From Burkholderia sp. D-99 (GTDB taxonomy: Bacteria > Pseudomonadota > Gammaproteobacteria > Burkholderiales > Burkholderiaceae), in contig NZ_JAAOXM010000012.1 in assembly GCF_011605345.1 (NCBI RefSeq), forward strand, positions 186,001 to 250,000: 64,000 bases of DNA. Reading direction: 5' to 3'. A program made the position numbers and the translations under genes. The notes beneath the pieces were generated by a model. That model saw only the letters and a program-made list of their open reading frames with translations. It did not search any database and had not been told where the DNA came from. Positions 47,907 through 57,247 of this stretch are shown one piece after another (the first letter of the stretch is position 1; each line of letters opens with the position of its first letter).

Positions 47907-48905
47907 ATGGGCCACCAGGAGTTCATGTCCCAGGAGGAGGTCGATGCCCTCCTCAAGGGCGTCACCGGCGAAACCGATGCAGTCGACGAGCAGCGCGACA
48001 CATCGGGCGTCCGTCCCTACAACATCGCGACGCAGGAGCGGATCGTCCGCGGCCGGATGCCCGGCCTCGAGATCATCAACGACCGCTTTGCGCGCCTCTT
48101 GCGGATCGGCATCTTCAACTTCATGCGGCGCACGGCGGAAATCTCCGTCAGCCAGGTGAAGGTGCAGAAGTACAGCGAGTTCACCCGCAACCTGCCGATC
48201 CCGACGAACCTGAACCTGGTGCACGTGAAGCCGCTGCGCGGCACGTCGCTGTTCGTGTTCGACCCGAACCTCGTGTTCTTCGTCGTCGACAACCTGTTCG
48301 GCGGCGACGGGCGCTTTCACACGCGCGTCGAGGGCCGCGACTTCACGGCCACCGAGCAGCGGATCATCGGCAAGCTGCTGAACCTCGTGTTCGAGCACTA
48401 CACGACCGCGTGGAAAAGCGTGCGGCCGCTGCAGTTCGAATTCGTGCGCTCGGAAATGCACACGCAGTTCGCGAACGTCGCGACGCCGAACGAGATCGTC
48501 ATCGTCACGCAGTTCTCGATCGAGTTCGGGCCGACGGGCGGCACGCTGCACATCTGCATGCCGTATTCGATGGTCGAGCCGATCCGCGACGTGCTCGCGT
48601 CGCCGATCCAGGGCGAGGCGCTCGAAGTCGACCGCCGCTGGGTGCGCGTGCTGTCGCAGCAGGTGCAGGCCGCCGAGGTCGAGCTGACCGCGAATCTCGC
48701 CGAGATCTCGTCGAACTTCGAGAAGATCCTGAACCTGCGCGCGGGCGACGTGCTGCCGCTGGAGATTGACGACACGATCACCGCGAAGGTCGACGGCGTG
48801 CCGGTGATGGAATGCGGCTACGGAATTTTCAATGGTCAATATGCGTTGCGCGTGCAGAAGATGATCAGCGCGGGCGATTCGATGAAGGAAGGTGGATATG
48901 AGTGA
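47907..48905 (+). CDS. fliM: flagellar motor switch protein FliM
   Basis: C-ring switch protein of 332 residues that binds CheY-P. The N-terminal CheY-binding motif EFMSQEEVDALLKGV is followed by the middle domain with FVVDNLFGGDGRFHTRVEGR and the C-terminal SpoA domain. AAAGGAG precedes the start. Its stop overlaps the fliN start by eight bases. Confidence 0.94.
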   Translation: MGHQEFMSQEEVDALLKGVTGETDAVDEQRDTSGVRPYNIATQERIVRGRMPGLEIINDRFARLLRIGIFNFMRRTAEISVSQVKVQKYSEFTRNLPIPTNLNLVHVKPLRGTSLFVFDPNLVFFVVDNLFGGDGRFHTRVEGRDFTATEQRIIGKLLNLVFEHYTTAWKSVRPLQFEFVRSEMHTQFANVATPNEIVIVTQFSIEFGPTGGTLHICMPYSMVEPIRDVLASPIQGEALEVDRRWVRVLSQQVQAAEVELTANLAEISSNFEKILNLRAGDVLPLEIDDTITAKVDGVPVMECGYGIFNGQYALRVQKMISAGDSMKEGGYE

Positions 48906-49389
48906 GCTGAACCAGACGCCCGAGGACGACGCACAAGCGATGGCCGACGCGGCCCTCGCGGCATCGGCTGCCGCCGCGCAGGCGGCACCGGCCGCGGCGG
49001 AAGAAGATCCGGGCATGGACGACTGGGCGGCCGCGCTCGCCGAGCAGAACGAGCAGCCGGTGCAGCCGGGCGCGACGGGCGCCGGCGTGTTCCAGCCGCT
49101 GTCGAAGGCCGCGGCGAGCTCGACGCACAACGACATCGAGATGATTCTCGACATCCCGGTCAAGATGACCGTGGAGCTCGGCCGCACGAAGATCGCGATC
49201 CGCAACCTGCTGCAGCTCGCGCAGGGTTCGGTGGTCGAGCTGGACGGCATGGCCGGCGAGCCGATGGACGTGCTCGTGAACGGCTGCCTGATCGCGCAGG
49301 GCGAGGTCGTGGTCGTCAACGACAAGTTCGGCATCCGCCTGACCGACATCATCACACCGGCCGAACGCATCCGGAAGCTGAATCGATGA
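48898..49389 (+). CDS. fliN: flagellar motor switch protein FliN
   Basis: C-ring protein of 163 residues. The N-terminal half is an Ala/Glu/Pro-rich extension (about 75 residues); the conserved SpoA domain follows (MILDIPVKMTVELGRTKIAI, LLQLAQGSVVELDGMAGEPM, FGIRLTDIITPAERIRKL). ATG 48898 has AAGGAAGG upstream; GTG 48892 is a possible earlier start. Its stop overlaps the fliO ATG. Confidence 0.93.
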   Translation: MSELNQTPEDDAQAMADAALAASAAAAQAAPAAAEEDPGMDDWAAALAEQNEQPVQPGATGAGVFQPLSKAAASSTHNDIEMILDIPVKMTVELGRTKIAIRNLLQLAQGSVVELDGMAGEPMDVLVNGCLIAQGEVVVVNDKFGIRLTDIITPAERIRKLNR

Positions 49390-49943
49390 GTTTCGCGACG
49401 CCCGGCCGCCGTGCGATCGCGGCGGCGCTTGCCGTCGCCGCGTCGCTCGCATGCGCGCCGGCCTTCGCCGCCGACATGAACGCGGTGAACAACGCCGGGG
49501 CGATCGCGTCGAGCGTGACGGTCGGCTCGGCCGCGCCGTCGCTCGGCATCGGCGCGGTGCTGCAGACACTCGTCGGGCTCGCGGTCGTGATCGGTCTCGT
49601 GTTCGCGTGCGCGTGGCTCGCGCGCCGCTTCGGCTTCCAGCACGTGCGCCGCGGCGGCCCGCTGACGGTCGTGTCGAGCGTCGCGGTCGGCGCCAAGGAA
49701 AGCGCGACGATCGTCGAGATCGGCGACACCTGGCTCGTGCTCGGCGTCGCGCCGGGCAACGTGCGATTGCTGCATACGCTGCCGGCCGGTTCGGCAGCGG
49801 CTACCGCGACGACAGCCTCGGCCGGTGCACCCGCCGGCGCCGCGCCGTCCGAAGGCGGCCTGCCCGGCACGTTCGGCTCGCGGTTTCGCGACGCGCTCGC
49901 GGGCGAAGCCGCGAAGCGCCTCGGTCGCGGCAAGGACCGCTGA
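49386..49943 (+). CDS. fliO: flagellar biosynthesis protein FliO
   Basis: Small membrane protein of 185 residues that helps assemble the FliP ring of the flagellar export gate. The N-terminus looks like a signal peptide (IAAALAVAASLACAPAFAAD); a membrane segment (IGAVLQTLVGLAVVIGLVFA) is followed by the cytoplasmic beta domain (SVAVGAKESATIVEIGDTWL). The Ala/Gly-rich tail is low-complexity. The ATG overlaps the fliN stop (ATGA). Confidence 0.87.
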   Translation: MSFATPGRRAIAAALAVAASLACAPAFAADMNAVNNAGAIASSVTVGSAAPSLGIGAVLQTLVGLAVVIGLVFACAWLARRFGFQHVRRGGPLTVVSSVAVGAKESATIVEIGDTWLVLGVAPGNVRLLHTLPAGSAAATATTASAGAPAGAAPSEGGLPGTFGSRFRDALAGEAAKRLGRGKDR

Positions 49944-49979
49944 CATGGCGCCGCGCCCTCTTTCCGACCCCGCATTCCG

Positions 49980-50741
49980 ATGAAACACGCATTCCTGCAT
50001 CGCGCGGCGCGCTTCGCGCCCGTGCTGATCCTCTGCCTCGCCCCCGCGCTCGCGTGCGCGCAGGCGAACGGCCTGCCCGCGTTCAACGCGAGCCCGGGCC
50101 CGCACGGCGGCACCACCTATTCGCTGAGCGTGCAGACGATGCTGCTGCTCACGATGCTGTCGTTCCTGCCGGCGATGATGCTGATGATGACGAGCTTCAC
50201 GCGCATCATCATCGTGCTGTCGCTGCTGCGCCAGGCGCTCGGCACCTCGACGACGCCGCCGAACCAGGTGCTCGTCGGCCTCGCGATGTTCCTCACCTTC
50301 TTCGTGATGTCGCCGGTGCTCGACCGGGCCTACAACGACGGCTACAAGCCGTTCTCCGACGGCACGATGCCGATGGAGCAGGCCGTGCAGCGCGGCATCG
50401 CGCCGTTCAAGACCTTCATGCTGAAGCAGACCCGCGAAACCGATCTCGCGCTGTTCGCGAAGATCTCGAAGGCCGCGCCGATGCAGGGCCCCGAGGACGT
50501 GCCGCTGTCGCTGCTGGTGCCTGCGTTCGTCACGAGCGAGCTGAAGACCGGCTTCCAGATCGGCTTCACGGTCTTCATCCCGTTCCTGATCATCGACATG
50601 GTCGTCGCGAGCGTGCTGATGTCGATGGGGATGATGATGGTGTCGCCGTCCACCGTGTCGCTGCCGTTCAAGCTGATGCTGTTCGTGCTGGTCGACGGCT
50701 GGCAGCTGCTGATCGGCTCGCTCGCGCAGAGCTTCACGTAA
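49980..50741 (+). CDS. fliP: flagellar biosynthesis protein FliP
   Basis: Export-gate protein of 253 residues with a cleaved signal peptide (ends PALACAQA), as known for FliP. The family core FLPAMMLMMTSFTRIIIVLS and the motif LVGLAMFLTFFVMSPVLDRA are clear, as are the C-terminal membrane segments (IPFLIIDMVVASVLMSMGMM). It lies 36 bases after fliO and 20 bases before fliQ. Confidence 0.94.
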   Translation: MKHAFLHRAARFAPVLILCLAPALACAQANGLPAFNASPGPHGGTTYSLSVQTMLLLTMLSFLPAMMLMMTSFTRIIIVLSLLRQALGTSTTPPNQVLVGLAMFLTFFVMSPVLDRAYNDGYKPFSDGTMPMEQAVQRGIAPFKTFMLKQTRETDLALFAKISKAAPMQGPEDVPLSLLVPAFVTSELKTGFQIGFTVFIPFLIIDMVVASVLMSMGMMMVSPSTVSLPFKLMLFVLVDGWQLLIGSLAQSFT

Positions 50742-50761
50742 GCCGCGGAGGACAACGCACG

Positions 50762-51034
50762 ATGACGCCCGAACAGGTGATGACCCTCGCGCACCAGGCC
50801 ATGATGGTCGGCCTGCTGCTGTCGGCCCCGCTGCTGCTGGTCGCGCTCGTGGTCGGCCTCGTCGTGAGCCTGTTCCAGGCCGCGACGCAGATCAACGAGG
50901 CGACGCTGTCGTTCATCCCGAAGCTGCTCGCGGTCGCCGCGACGCTCGTGATCGCCGGCCCGTGGATGATGACGACGATGCTCGACTACCTGCGGCAGAC
51001 GCTGCTGCACGTCGCGACGCTCGGCGTCGGCTGA
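50762..51034 (+). CDS. fliQ: flagellar biosynthesis protein FliQ
   Basis: Export-gate protein of 90 residues with two membrane segments: MTPEQVMTLAHQAMMVGLLL, then LVVGLVVSLFQAATQINEAT (the conserved FQAATQINE motif). CGGAGGACA supplies a strong ribosome site. fliR begins 29 bases after its stop. Confidence 0.94.
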   Translation: MTPEQVMTLAHQAMMVGLLLSAPLLLVALVVGLVVSLFQAATQINEATLSFIPKLLAVAATLVIAGPWMMTTMLDYLRQTLLHVATLGVG

Positions 51035-51063
51035 ACCGCGCGCACGCGCACGATCCGGCCGCG

Positions 51064-51846
51064 ATGTTCTCGGTTACCTACGCGCAGCTCAACGGCTGGC
51101 TCACGGCGTTCCTGTGGCCGTTCGTGCGGATGCTCGCGCTCGTCGCGACCGCGCCCGTCGTGGGTCACGCGTCGGTGCCCATGCGCGTGAAGATCGGCCT
51201 CGCCGCGTTCATGGCGCTGGTCGTCGCGCCGACGCTCGGCGCGATGCCGGACGTCACCATGTTCTCCGCGCAGGGCATCTGGATCCTCGTCACGCAGTTC
51301 CTGATCGGCGTCGCGATGGGCTTCACGATGCAGATCGTGTTCGCGGCCGTCGAGGCGGCCGGCGACTTCATCGGGCTGTCGATGGGGCTCGGCTTCGCCA
51401 CCTTCTTCGATCCGCACACGAGCGGCGCGACGCCCGTGATGGGCCGCTTCCTGAACGCGGTCGCGATGCTCGCGTTCCTCGCGATGGACGGCCACCTGCA
51501 GGTGTTCGCCGCGCTCGCTGCATCGTTCCAGTCGCTGCCGGTGTCGGCCGACCTGCTGCACGCGCCCGGCTGGCGTACGCTCGCGGCATTCGGCGCGACG
51601 GTGTTCGAGATGGGGCTGCTGCTCGCGCTGCCGGTGGTCGCGGCGCTGCTGATCGCGAACCTCGCGCTCGGCATCCTGAACCGCGCGGCACCGCAGATCG
51701 GCGTGTTCCAGGTCGGCTTTCCCGTCACGATGCTCGTCGGGCTGTTGCTCGTGCAACTGATGATCCCGAACCTCGTGCCGTTCGTGTCGCACCTGTTCGA
51801 CATGGGGGTCGATGCGATGGGGCGGGTGTTGATCGGCTGGCGGTGA
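51064..51846 (+). CDS. fliR: flagellar biosynthesis protein FliR
   Basis: Export-gate protein of 260 residues with about six membrane segments. The family signatures FLWPFVRMLALVATAPVVGH, LIGVAMGFTMQIVFAAVEAA and NRAAPQIGVFQVGFPVTMLV are present. It is the last gene of the fliLMNOPQR block; flhB and the rest of the flagellar genes are outside the window. Confidence 0.93.
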   Translation: MFSVTYAQLNGWLTAFLWPFVRMLALVATAPVVGHASVPMRVKIGLAAFMALVVAPTLGAMPDVTMFSAQGIWILVTQFLIGVAMGFTMQIVFAAVEAAGDFIGLSMGLGFATFFDPHTSGATPVMGRFLNAVAMLAFLAMDGHLQVFAALAASFQSLPVSADLLHAPGWRTLAAFGATVFEMGLLLALPVVAALLIANLALGILNRAAPQIGVFQVGFPVTMLVGLLLVQLMIPNLVPFVSHLFDMGVDAMGRVLIGWR

Positions 51847-52010
51847 GCGCATCCCGCCCCTTTGCCCGTCCGTTCCGCCCCCCGTTGCTGGAAAACCCCT
51901 AAAGGAATCGCCCGCCCGCGAAAGGTAGCGGAAGGTTTCGCCTCCCTATACTCGTCGTGACGATGCAGCAAGCATCGCGCCAGACGAATACAACGAACGG
52001 AGACGACCCG

Positions 52011-53015
52011 ATGCGACCCATCCTGCGCACCCTCGCCGTGGCAGCCAGCCTGAGCTGCGCGCTCGCCGCTCACCCCGCGTTCGCCGACGACGGCGGCAAG
52101 ATCACGATCATGGTCGGCGGGATCGCGAAGCTGATCTACCTGCCCGCGCGGCTCACGCAGGAACTCGGTTACTTCAAGGCCGAAGGGCTCGACGTCGAAC
52201 TGCTGTCGCAGCCGGCCGGCGTCGACGCGGAGAACGAGCTGCTCGCGGGCGCCGTGCAGGGCGTCGTCGGCTTCTACGACCACACGATCGACCTGCAGAG
52301 CAAGGGCAAGGACGTGAAGGCGATCGCCGTGTTCGGCCAGGTGCCGGGCGAAGTCGAGATGGTGTCGACCAAGGCCGCGCCGACCTTCAAGTCGATGGCC
52401 GACGCGAAGGGCAAGACGCTCGGCGTGACGGGCCTCGGTTCGTCCACCAGCTTCCTCACGCAATACCTCGCGCTGGCGCACGGCGTGCCGTCGACGCAGT
52501 ACACGATGCTGCCGGTCGGCGCCGACGCGAGCTTCATCGCCGCGATCAAGCAGGGCCGCATCGATGCCGGGATGACGACCGAGCCGACGGTCTCCGCGCT
52601 CGAGAAGATGGGCGACGCGAAGGTGCTGGTCGACATGCGTACCGTCGACGGCACGCGCGCGGCGCTCGGCGGCACCTACCCGGCCGCGAGCCTGTACGTG
52701 CAGTCGGCCTGGGCCGATTCGCACAAGGCGGAAGCGACCAAGCTCGCGCACGCGTTCGCGAAGACGATGCAGTTCATCCATACGCACAGCGCCGAGGACA
52801 TCGCCGCGAAGATGCCGGCCGACTACCAGAAGGACAAGGCGCTGTACTTGACCGCGCTGAAGGCATCGCTGCCGATGTACACGGCCGACGGCAAGATGCC
52901 GGCCGACGGCCCGGCCACCGTGCTGAAGGTGTTGTCGGCGTTCAACCCGTCGGTGAAGGGCAAGCATATCGACCTGGCGCGCACCTTCACGAACGATTTC
53001 GTGAACGCGAAGTAA
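52011..53015 (+). CDS. ABC transporter substrate-binding protein, NMT1/SsuA-like
   Basis: Periplasmic binding protein of 334 residues of the nitrate/sulfonate/taurine/pyrimidine (NMT1) group. The signal peptide MRPILRTLAVAASLSCALAA ends before FADDGGK. The mature part begins KITIMVGGIAKLIYLPARLT, with LGYFKAEGLDVELLSQPAGV and GVTGLGSSTSFLTQYLALAH as family phrases. CGGAG lies nine bases before the ATG. A TATACT -10 element (51947-51952) without a good -35 precedes it. It is the first gene of a five-gene plus-strand group with an ATPase, a permease, a sensor kinase and a response regulator. Ligand unknown. Confidence 0.87.
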   Translation: MRPILRTLAVAASLSCALAAHPAFADDGGKITIMVGGIAKLIYLPARLTQELGYFKAEGLDVELLSQPAGVDAENELLAGAVQGVVGFYDHTIDLQSKGKDVKAIAVFGQVPGEVEMVSTKAAPTFKSMADAKGKTLGVTGLGSSTSFLTQYLALAHGVPSTQYTMLPVGADASFIAAIKQGRIDAGMTTEPTVSALEKMGDAKVLVDMRTVDGTRAALGGTYPAASLYVQSAWADSHKAEATKLAHAFAKTMQFIHTHSAEDIAAKMPADYQKDKALYLTALKASLPMYTADGKMPADGPATVLKVLSAFNPSVKGKHIDLARTFTNDFVNAK

Positions 53016-53130
53016 CGAGTTGCGGCGCCGGCCGCGGCGATCCCGCCGCCGTGCGTTCCCCGTTCCGGCCCGGTTGACCGGCCCGGCGTCGCCACGATGC
53101 GACGCCCTCCTCACCCGCAGGACGAATGCG

Positions 53131-53928
53131 ATGAACCAGGCAGTCTCCCCGAGCACACCGGCGATCGAGTTTCGCAACGTGTCGTGCCGCTTCATTTCGC
53201 CGGAAGGCAAGGCCACCGTCGCGCTGCGCGACTTCAGCATGAGCGTCGCGCGCGGCGAGTTCATCGCGATCGTCGGGCCGACCGGTTGCGGCAAGTCGAC
53301 GACGCTGAACCTGATCACCGGGCTGCTCAAGCCCGTGTCGGGCGAAGTGCGCGTGATGGGACGCCCGGTCGACGGGATCGATCCGCGCATCGGCTTCGTG
53401 TTCCAGGCCGACGCCGTGTTCCCGTGGCGCAACGTGATCGACAACGTCGCGGCGGGCCCGCTGTTTCGCGGCCGCTCGAAGGACGTCGCGTATGCGCAGG
53501 CCGAGGAGTGGATCCGCAAGGTCGGCCTCGACAAGTTCACGAAGCACTACCCGCATCAGCTCTCCGGCGGGATGCGGAAGCGCGTCGCGCTTGCGCAGAC
53601 CTTCATCAACCAGCCGGAAATCCTGCTGATGGACGAGCCGTTCTCCGCGCTCGACATGCAGACGCGCACGCTGATGCAGGACGAGTTGCTGCAGCTCTGG
53701 TCCGCGAACAAGGGCTCGGTCGTGTTCGTCACGCACGATCTCGAGGAGGCGATCGCACTCGCCGACCGCGTGTTCGTGCTGACCGCGCGCCCCGCGACGC
53801 TCAAGCGCGTGTACGAGATCGACCTGCCGCGCCCGCGCGTCACGTCGGAGATCCGCTACGACGCGCGCTTCATCGAAATTTCCAAGGACATCTGGCACGA
53901 CCTGCGCGAAGAAGTGCAGATCGGCTGA
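53131..53928 (+). CDS. ABC transporter ATP-binding protein (SsuB/TauB-like)
   Basis: Cytoplasmic ATPase of 265 residues. Walker A is GPTGCGKSTTLNLI, the Q-loop region VFQADAVFPWRNVIDN, the signature LSGGMRKRVALAQ and Walker B LLMDEPFSALD; the switch His is in VFVTHDLEEAIALAD. The start at 53131 (MNQAVSPSTPAIEFRN) is chosen by homology of the N-terminus; the longer frame from 53020 has a non-typical Arg/Pro-rich beginning. It lies 115 bases after the binding protein and 29 before the permease. Confidence 0.9.
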   Translation: MNQAVSPSTPAIEFRNVSCRFISPEGKATVALRDFSMSVARGEFIAIVGPTGCGKSTTLNLITGLLKPVSGEVRVMGRPVDGIDPRIGFVFQADAVFPWRNVIDNVAAGPLFRGRSKDVAYAQAEEWIRKVGLDKFTKHYPHQLSGGMRKRVALAQTFINQPEILLMDEPFSALDMQTRTLMQDELLQLWSANKGSVVFVTHDLEEAIALADRVFVLTARPATLKRVYEIDLPRPRVTSEIRYDARFIEISKDIWHDLREEVQIG

Positions 53929-53957
53929 CGGCAGCAAGGACAGGATAGGACAGGAGC

Positions 53958-54815
53958 ATGACCGACATGACGCTTCCCCCCACCGCCATTCCGGCGAAGT
54001 CGCTCGACGATGAGTCGCGCGCCGCGCAAACCCGGCTGCGCCGCCGCCGGCAACTGATCATCGGCCTGCGGATCGCCGTGCTCGTCGTCGTGCTCGGCGG
54101 CTGGGAACTCGCCGCGCGGCTCAAGTGGATCGACCCGTTCTTCTTCTCGCAGCCGACGCTGATCTTCGCGCAGATCCAGGACTGGATCGTCAACGGCACG
54201 TCGCAAGGGCCGCTGCTCACGCAGGTGTGGGTGACGCTCGAGGAAACCACGATCGGCTTCCTGATCGGCTCGGTGGCCGGCGTGATCTGCGGGATCGTGC
54301 TCGGCCGCAACAAGCTGATGTCCGACGTGTTCGGCCTGTACATCCAGATCGCGAACTCGATTCCGCGCGTCGTGCTCGGCTCGATCTTCGTGATCGCGCT
54401 CGGCCTCGGGATGGCGTCGAAGATCGCGCTGGCCGTCGTGATGGTGTTCTTCGTCGTGTTCGGCAACGCGTTCCAGGGCGTGCGCGAAGCCGACCGCTAC
54501 CTGATCGCGAACGCGCAGATCCTCGGCGCATCGCGCCGGCAGATCACCACGTCGGTCGTGATCCCGTCCGCGCTCTCGTGGATTCTCGCGAGCCTGCACG
54601 TGAGCTTCGGTTTCGCGCTGGTCGGCGCGGTCGTCGGCGAATTCCTGGGTTCCAAGCAGGGCATCGGTTTGCTAATCTCCACCGCCCAGGGCGCGTTCAA
54701 CGCGAGCGGCGTGTTCGCGGCGATGATCGTGCTGGCGGTGGTCGCGCTGGCCGCCGACTACCTGCTGACCTGGCTCGAGAAGCGACTGCTGAAGTGGCGC
54801 CCCGCGGCGTTCTGA
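53958..54815 (+). CDS. ABC transporter permease (SsuC/TauC-like)
   Basis: Inner-membrane permease of 285 residues with about six membrane segments. The BPD_transp_1 EAA loop region is FVVFGNAFQGVREADRYLIA, then NAQILGASRRQ. The C-terminal FALVGAVVGEFLGSKQGIGL phrase is typical of nitrate/sulfonate/taurine permeases. CAGGAG precedes the ATG. The sensor kinase starts 22 bases after its stop. Confidence 0.9.
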   Translation: MTDMTLPPTAIPAKSLDDESRAAQTRLRRRRQLIIGLRIAVLVVVLGGWELAARLKWIDPFFFSQPTLIFAQIQDWIVNGTSQGPLLTQVWVTLEETTIGFLIGSVAGVICGIVLGRNKLMSDVFGLYIQIANSIPRVVLGSIFVIALGLGMASKIALAVVMVFFVVFGNAFQGVREADRYLIANAQILGASRRQITTSVVIPSALSWILASLHVSFGFALVGAVVGEFLGSKQGIGLLISTAQGAFNASGVFAAMIVLAVVALAADYLLTWLEKRLLKWRPAAF

Positions 54816-54837
54816 ACGCCGCAGACGGACGCCTGAC

Positions 54838-56271
54838 ATGACACTTCCGACCGCGCCGGCGCTCCCGGCGCGGTTCGGCATTTCGGAGAAGGAGCGCAAC
54901 AGGATGGCGCACAGCCTGCGCGGGCGATTGCTGTGGTGGCTGCTGCTGCCGCTCGCGGTGTTCATGCTGATCGCCGGCGCGATGTCGTACGACACCGCGC
55001 GGACCACGGCCGCGCTCGTGCAGGACAGCGCGCTCGTCGCGTCCGCGCGCACGATCGGTGAGGACATCGAATGGCGCAACGGGCTGCCGGTCGCCGACGT
55101 GCCGCCGGCCGCGCTGGAGATCTTCGAATCGCCGTCGGGCGATTCGGTGTTCTACAAGGTGATCGACGGGCACGACCGCCTGCTCGCGGGCACGCCGGCG
55201 CTCGACGTGCCCGCGCGGCACGGCGTCGAGCCGACGCTGTACGACGCGTCGCTCGATGGCGTGCCGCTGCGCGCGGTGGCCTACGATCGCCAGCTTTACG
55301 ACGAGGGACGGGTCGAGACGGTCACGGTGGTCGTCGCGAAGACGACGCGCTCGCACCGCGCGATGGTCGCGACGATCTGGCGGCCGCAGCTCGTGCGCCT
55401 GTCGCTGATGCTGATGCTCGCGATGGGACTCGTGTACCTCGGCCTCACCTTCGAGATGCGTCCGCTGCTGAAGCTGAAGGACGACGTGGCCGACCGCGGG
55501 CCGATGGAGCTGGAGCCGATCCGCCCCGAGCGGCTGCAGAACGAACTGCGGCCGATCGTCGATGCGATCAACCAGTGCATCGCGCGCCTGAACATGCACA
55601 CGGCCACGCAGCGCCGTTTCATCGCGGATGCCGCGCACCAGTTGCGCACGCCGATCGCGGTGCTCGACACGCAGATCCAGTACGCGCAGCGGCGCGGGCA
55701 CGACGATCCGGAGCTGGCGTCGGTGCTCGACAGCATGCAGCGCAGCAGCCGCAAGATGGCCGACGTGACCGACAAGCTGCTGCTGCTCGCGCATGCGGAG
55801 GCGACGCCGTCGACGCTGCTGACCCAGCGCGTCGATCTCGCGGCCGTGGTGTCGAGCGTGCTCGAGGAAACGATCGTGCTCGCGCAGCGGCGCAATATCG
55901 ACCTCGGCGCCGATCTCGGCGAGCGGCTCGACGTCGCGGGCAGCGACAGCCTGCTGACCGCGCTGGTGATGAACCTCGTCGACAACGCGGTGCGCTACAC
56001 GCAGCCGGGCGGCTGCGTGACGGTGGTCGCACGCCGTGACGGCGACGCGATCGTGCTCGACGTGGTCGACAACGGCCCCGGCATCCCGGCCGAAGCGCGG
56101 CCGCACGTGTTCAAGCGGTTCTACCGCGTGGCGGCCGACACCGAAGGCTCGGGCCTCGGGCTCGCGATCGTCCGCGAGATCGCGCAGGCGCACGGCGGCA
56201 GCGCGTCGCTCGCGCCGGGGGCCGGCAATCGCGGTATCGTCGTGACCGTGCGGCTGCCCGCATACGATTGA
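54838..56271 (+). CDS. two-component sensor histidine kinase linked to the ABC importer (TctE-like)
   Basis: Membrane kinase of 477 residues. Two membrane segments (LLWWLLLPLAVFMLIAGAMS and LSLMLMLAMGLVYLGLTF) flank a periplasmic 2CSK_N-type sensor domain. The phosphorylated His267 is in DAAHQLRTPI; the N-box is NLVDNAVRY and the G-boxes DNGPGIP and GSGLGLAIV. ATG 54904 (MAHSLRGRLL) is a likely alternative start. It follows the permease by 22 bases and precedes its response regulator by 12, so the kinase, regulator and importer are likely one operon and may sense the imported compound. Confidence 0.88.
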   Translation: MTLPTAPALPARFGISEKERNRMAHSLRGRLLWWLLLPLAVFMLIAGAMSYDTARTTAALVQDSALVASARTIGEDIEWRNGLPVADVPPAALEIFESPSGDSVFYKVIDGHDRLLAGTPALDVPARHGVEPTLYDASLDGVPLRAVAYDRQLYDEGRVETVTVVVAKTTRSHRAMVATIWRPQLVRLSLMLMLAMGLVYLGLTFEMRPLLKLKDDVADRGPMELEPIRPERLQNELRPIVDAINQCIARLNMHTATQRRFIADAAHQLRTPIAVLDTQIQYAQRRGHDDPELASVLDSMQRSSRKMADVTDKLLLLAHAEATPSTLLTQRVDLAAVVSSVLEETIVLAQRRNIDLGADLGERLDVAGSDSLLTALVMNLVDNAVRYTQPGGCVTVVARRDGDAIVLDVVDNGPGIPAEARPHVFKRFYRVAADTEGSGLGLAIVREIAQAHGGSASLAPGAGNRGIVVTVRLPAYD

Positions 56272-56283
56272 AGAGAAGTCGCC

Positions 56284-56961
56284 ATGAAACTCCTGCTGGT
56301 CGAAGACAACGCCGAACTCGCGCACTGGATCGTGAACCTGCTGCGCGGCGAGGATTTCGCGGTTGACTCCGTCGGCGACGGCGAGCGCGCCGACACGGTG
56401 CTGAAGACCGAACGCTACGACGCGGTACTGCTCGACATGCGCCTGCCCGGCATCAGCGGCAAGGAAGTGCTCGCGCGGCTGCGGCGCCGCAACGACAACG
56501 TGCCGGTGCTGATGCTGACCGCGCACGGCTCGGTCGACGACAAGGTCGACTGCTTCGGCGCGGGCGCCGACGATTACGTCGTGAAGCCGTTCGAATCGCG
56601 CGAGCTGGTCGCCCGGATTCGCGCGCTGATCCGCCGGCAGGCCGGGGTCGGCACGACGCAGCTCGTGTGCGGCGATCTCGTCTATGCGTTCGGCACGCGC
56701 GAATTCCGCTGCGGCGAAACGATGCTCGCGCTGCGCCGCCGCGAGCACGCGATCCTCGAAACGCTGATGCTGCAGCAGAACAAGACGGTATCGAAGGCAC
56801 GGCTGATGGACAGCGTGTTCGCGCTCGACGACGAGCCGAGCGCCGACGCGATCGACATCTACATCCACCGGCTGCGCAAGCATCTCGCGGGCAGCACGGC
56901 CGAGATCATCACGCTGCGCGGGCTGGGTTACATCCTGCGCATGAAGAGCGCGCAGGACTGA
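56284..56961 (+). CDS. OmpR/PhoB-family response regulator (TctD-like)
   Basis: Regulator of 225 residues. Receiver domain with acidic pocket VEDN, phosphoacceptor Asp51 in VLLDMRLPG and the conserved Lys in YVVKPFES. The winged helix contains LRRREHAILETLMLQQNKTV and the recognition helix ADAIDIYIHRLRKHL. AGAGAAG precedes the ATG. The divergent or downstream targets may include the importer operon itself and the porin gene 286 bases downstream; this is inference from position. Confidence 0.9.
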   Translation: MKLLLVEDNAELAHWIVNLLRGEDFAVDSVGDGERADTVLKTERYDAVLLDMRLPGISGKEVLARLRRRNDNVPVLMLTAHGSVDDKVDCFGAGADDYVVKPFESRELVARIRALIRRQAGVGTTQLVCGDLVYAFGTREFRCGETMLALRRREHAILETLMLQQNKTVSKARLMDSVFALDDEPSADAIDIYIHRLRKHLAGSTAEIITLRGLGYILRMKSAQD

Positions 56962-57247
56962 CGCTCGCTCACCCGGCTCCAGGTACAGCCAGTCGATTCG
57001 TAGCACGAAACGTATGTGACGCCAGCCGGATGCCCGGCGGGCCCGCCTTCGCGCGCCTGCCCGATTCGTGATTGTTGCGCGTTCGGTGTTTTCACCGATC
57101 CGATTCTTGCGCCCGGGAAAGCGTCGTGAAGGATTGCACCCTCTACGATGCTATGCGTCGGCCCTCTCGCTGTGGCCGGCAAGAGTCGGCATACATTACG
57201 TACTGCCAACGACCAGATTTCAATGCGGCAGCTCGGAGGAGACGATC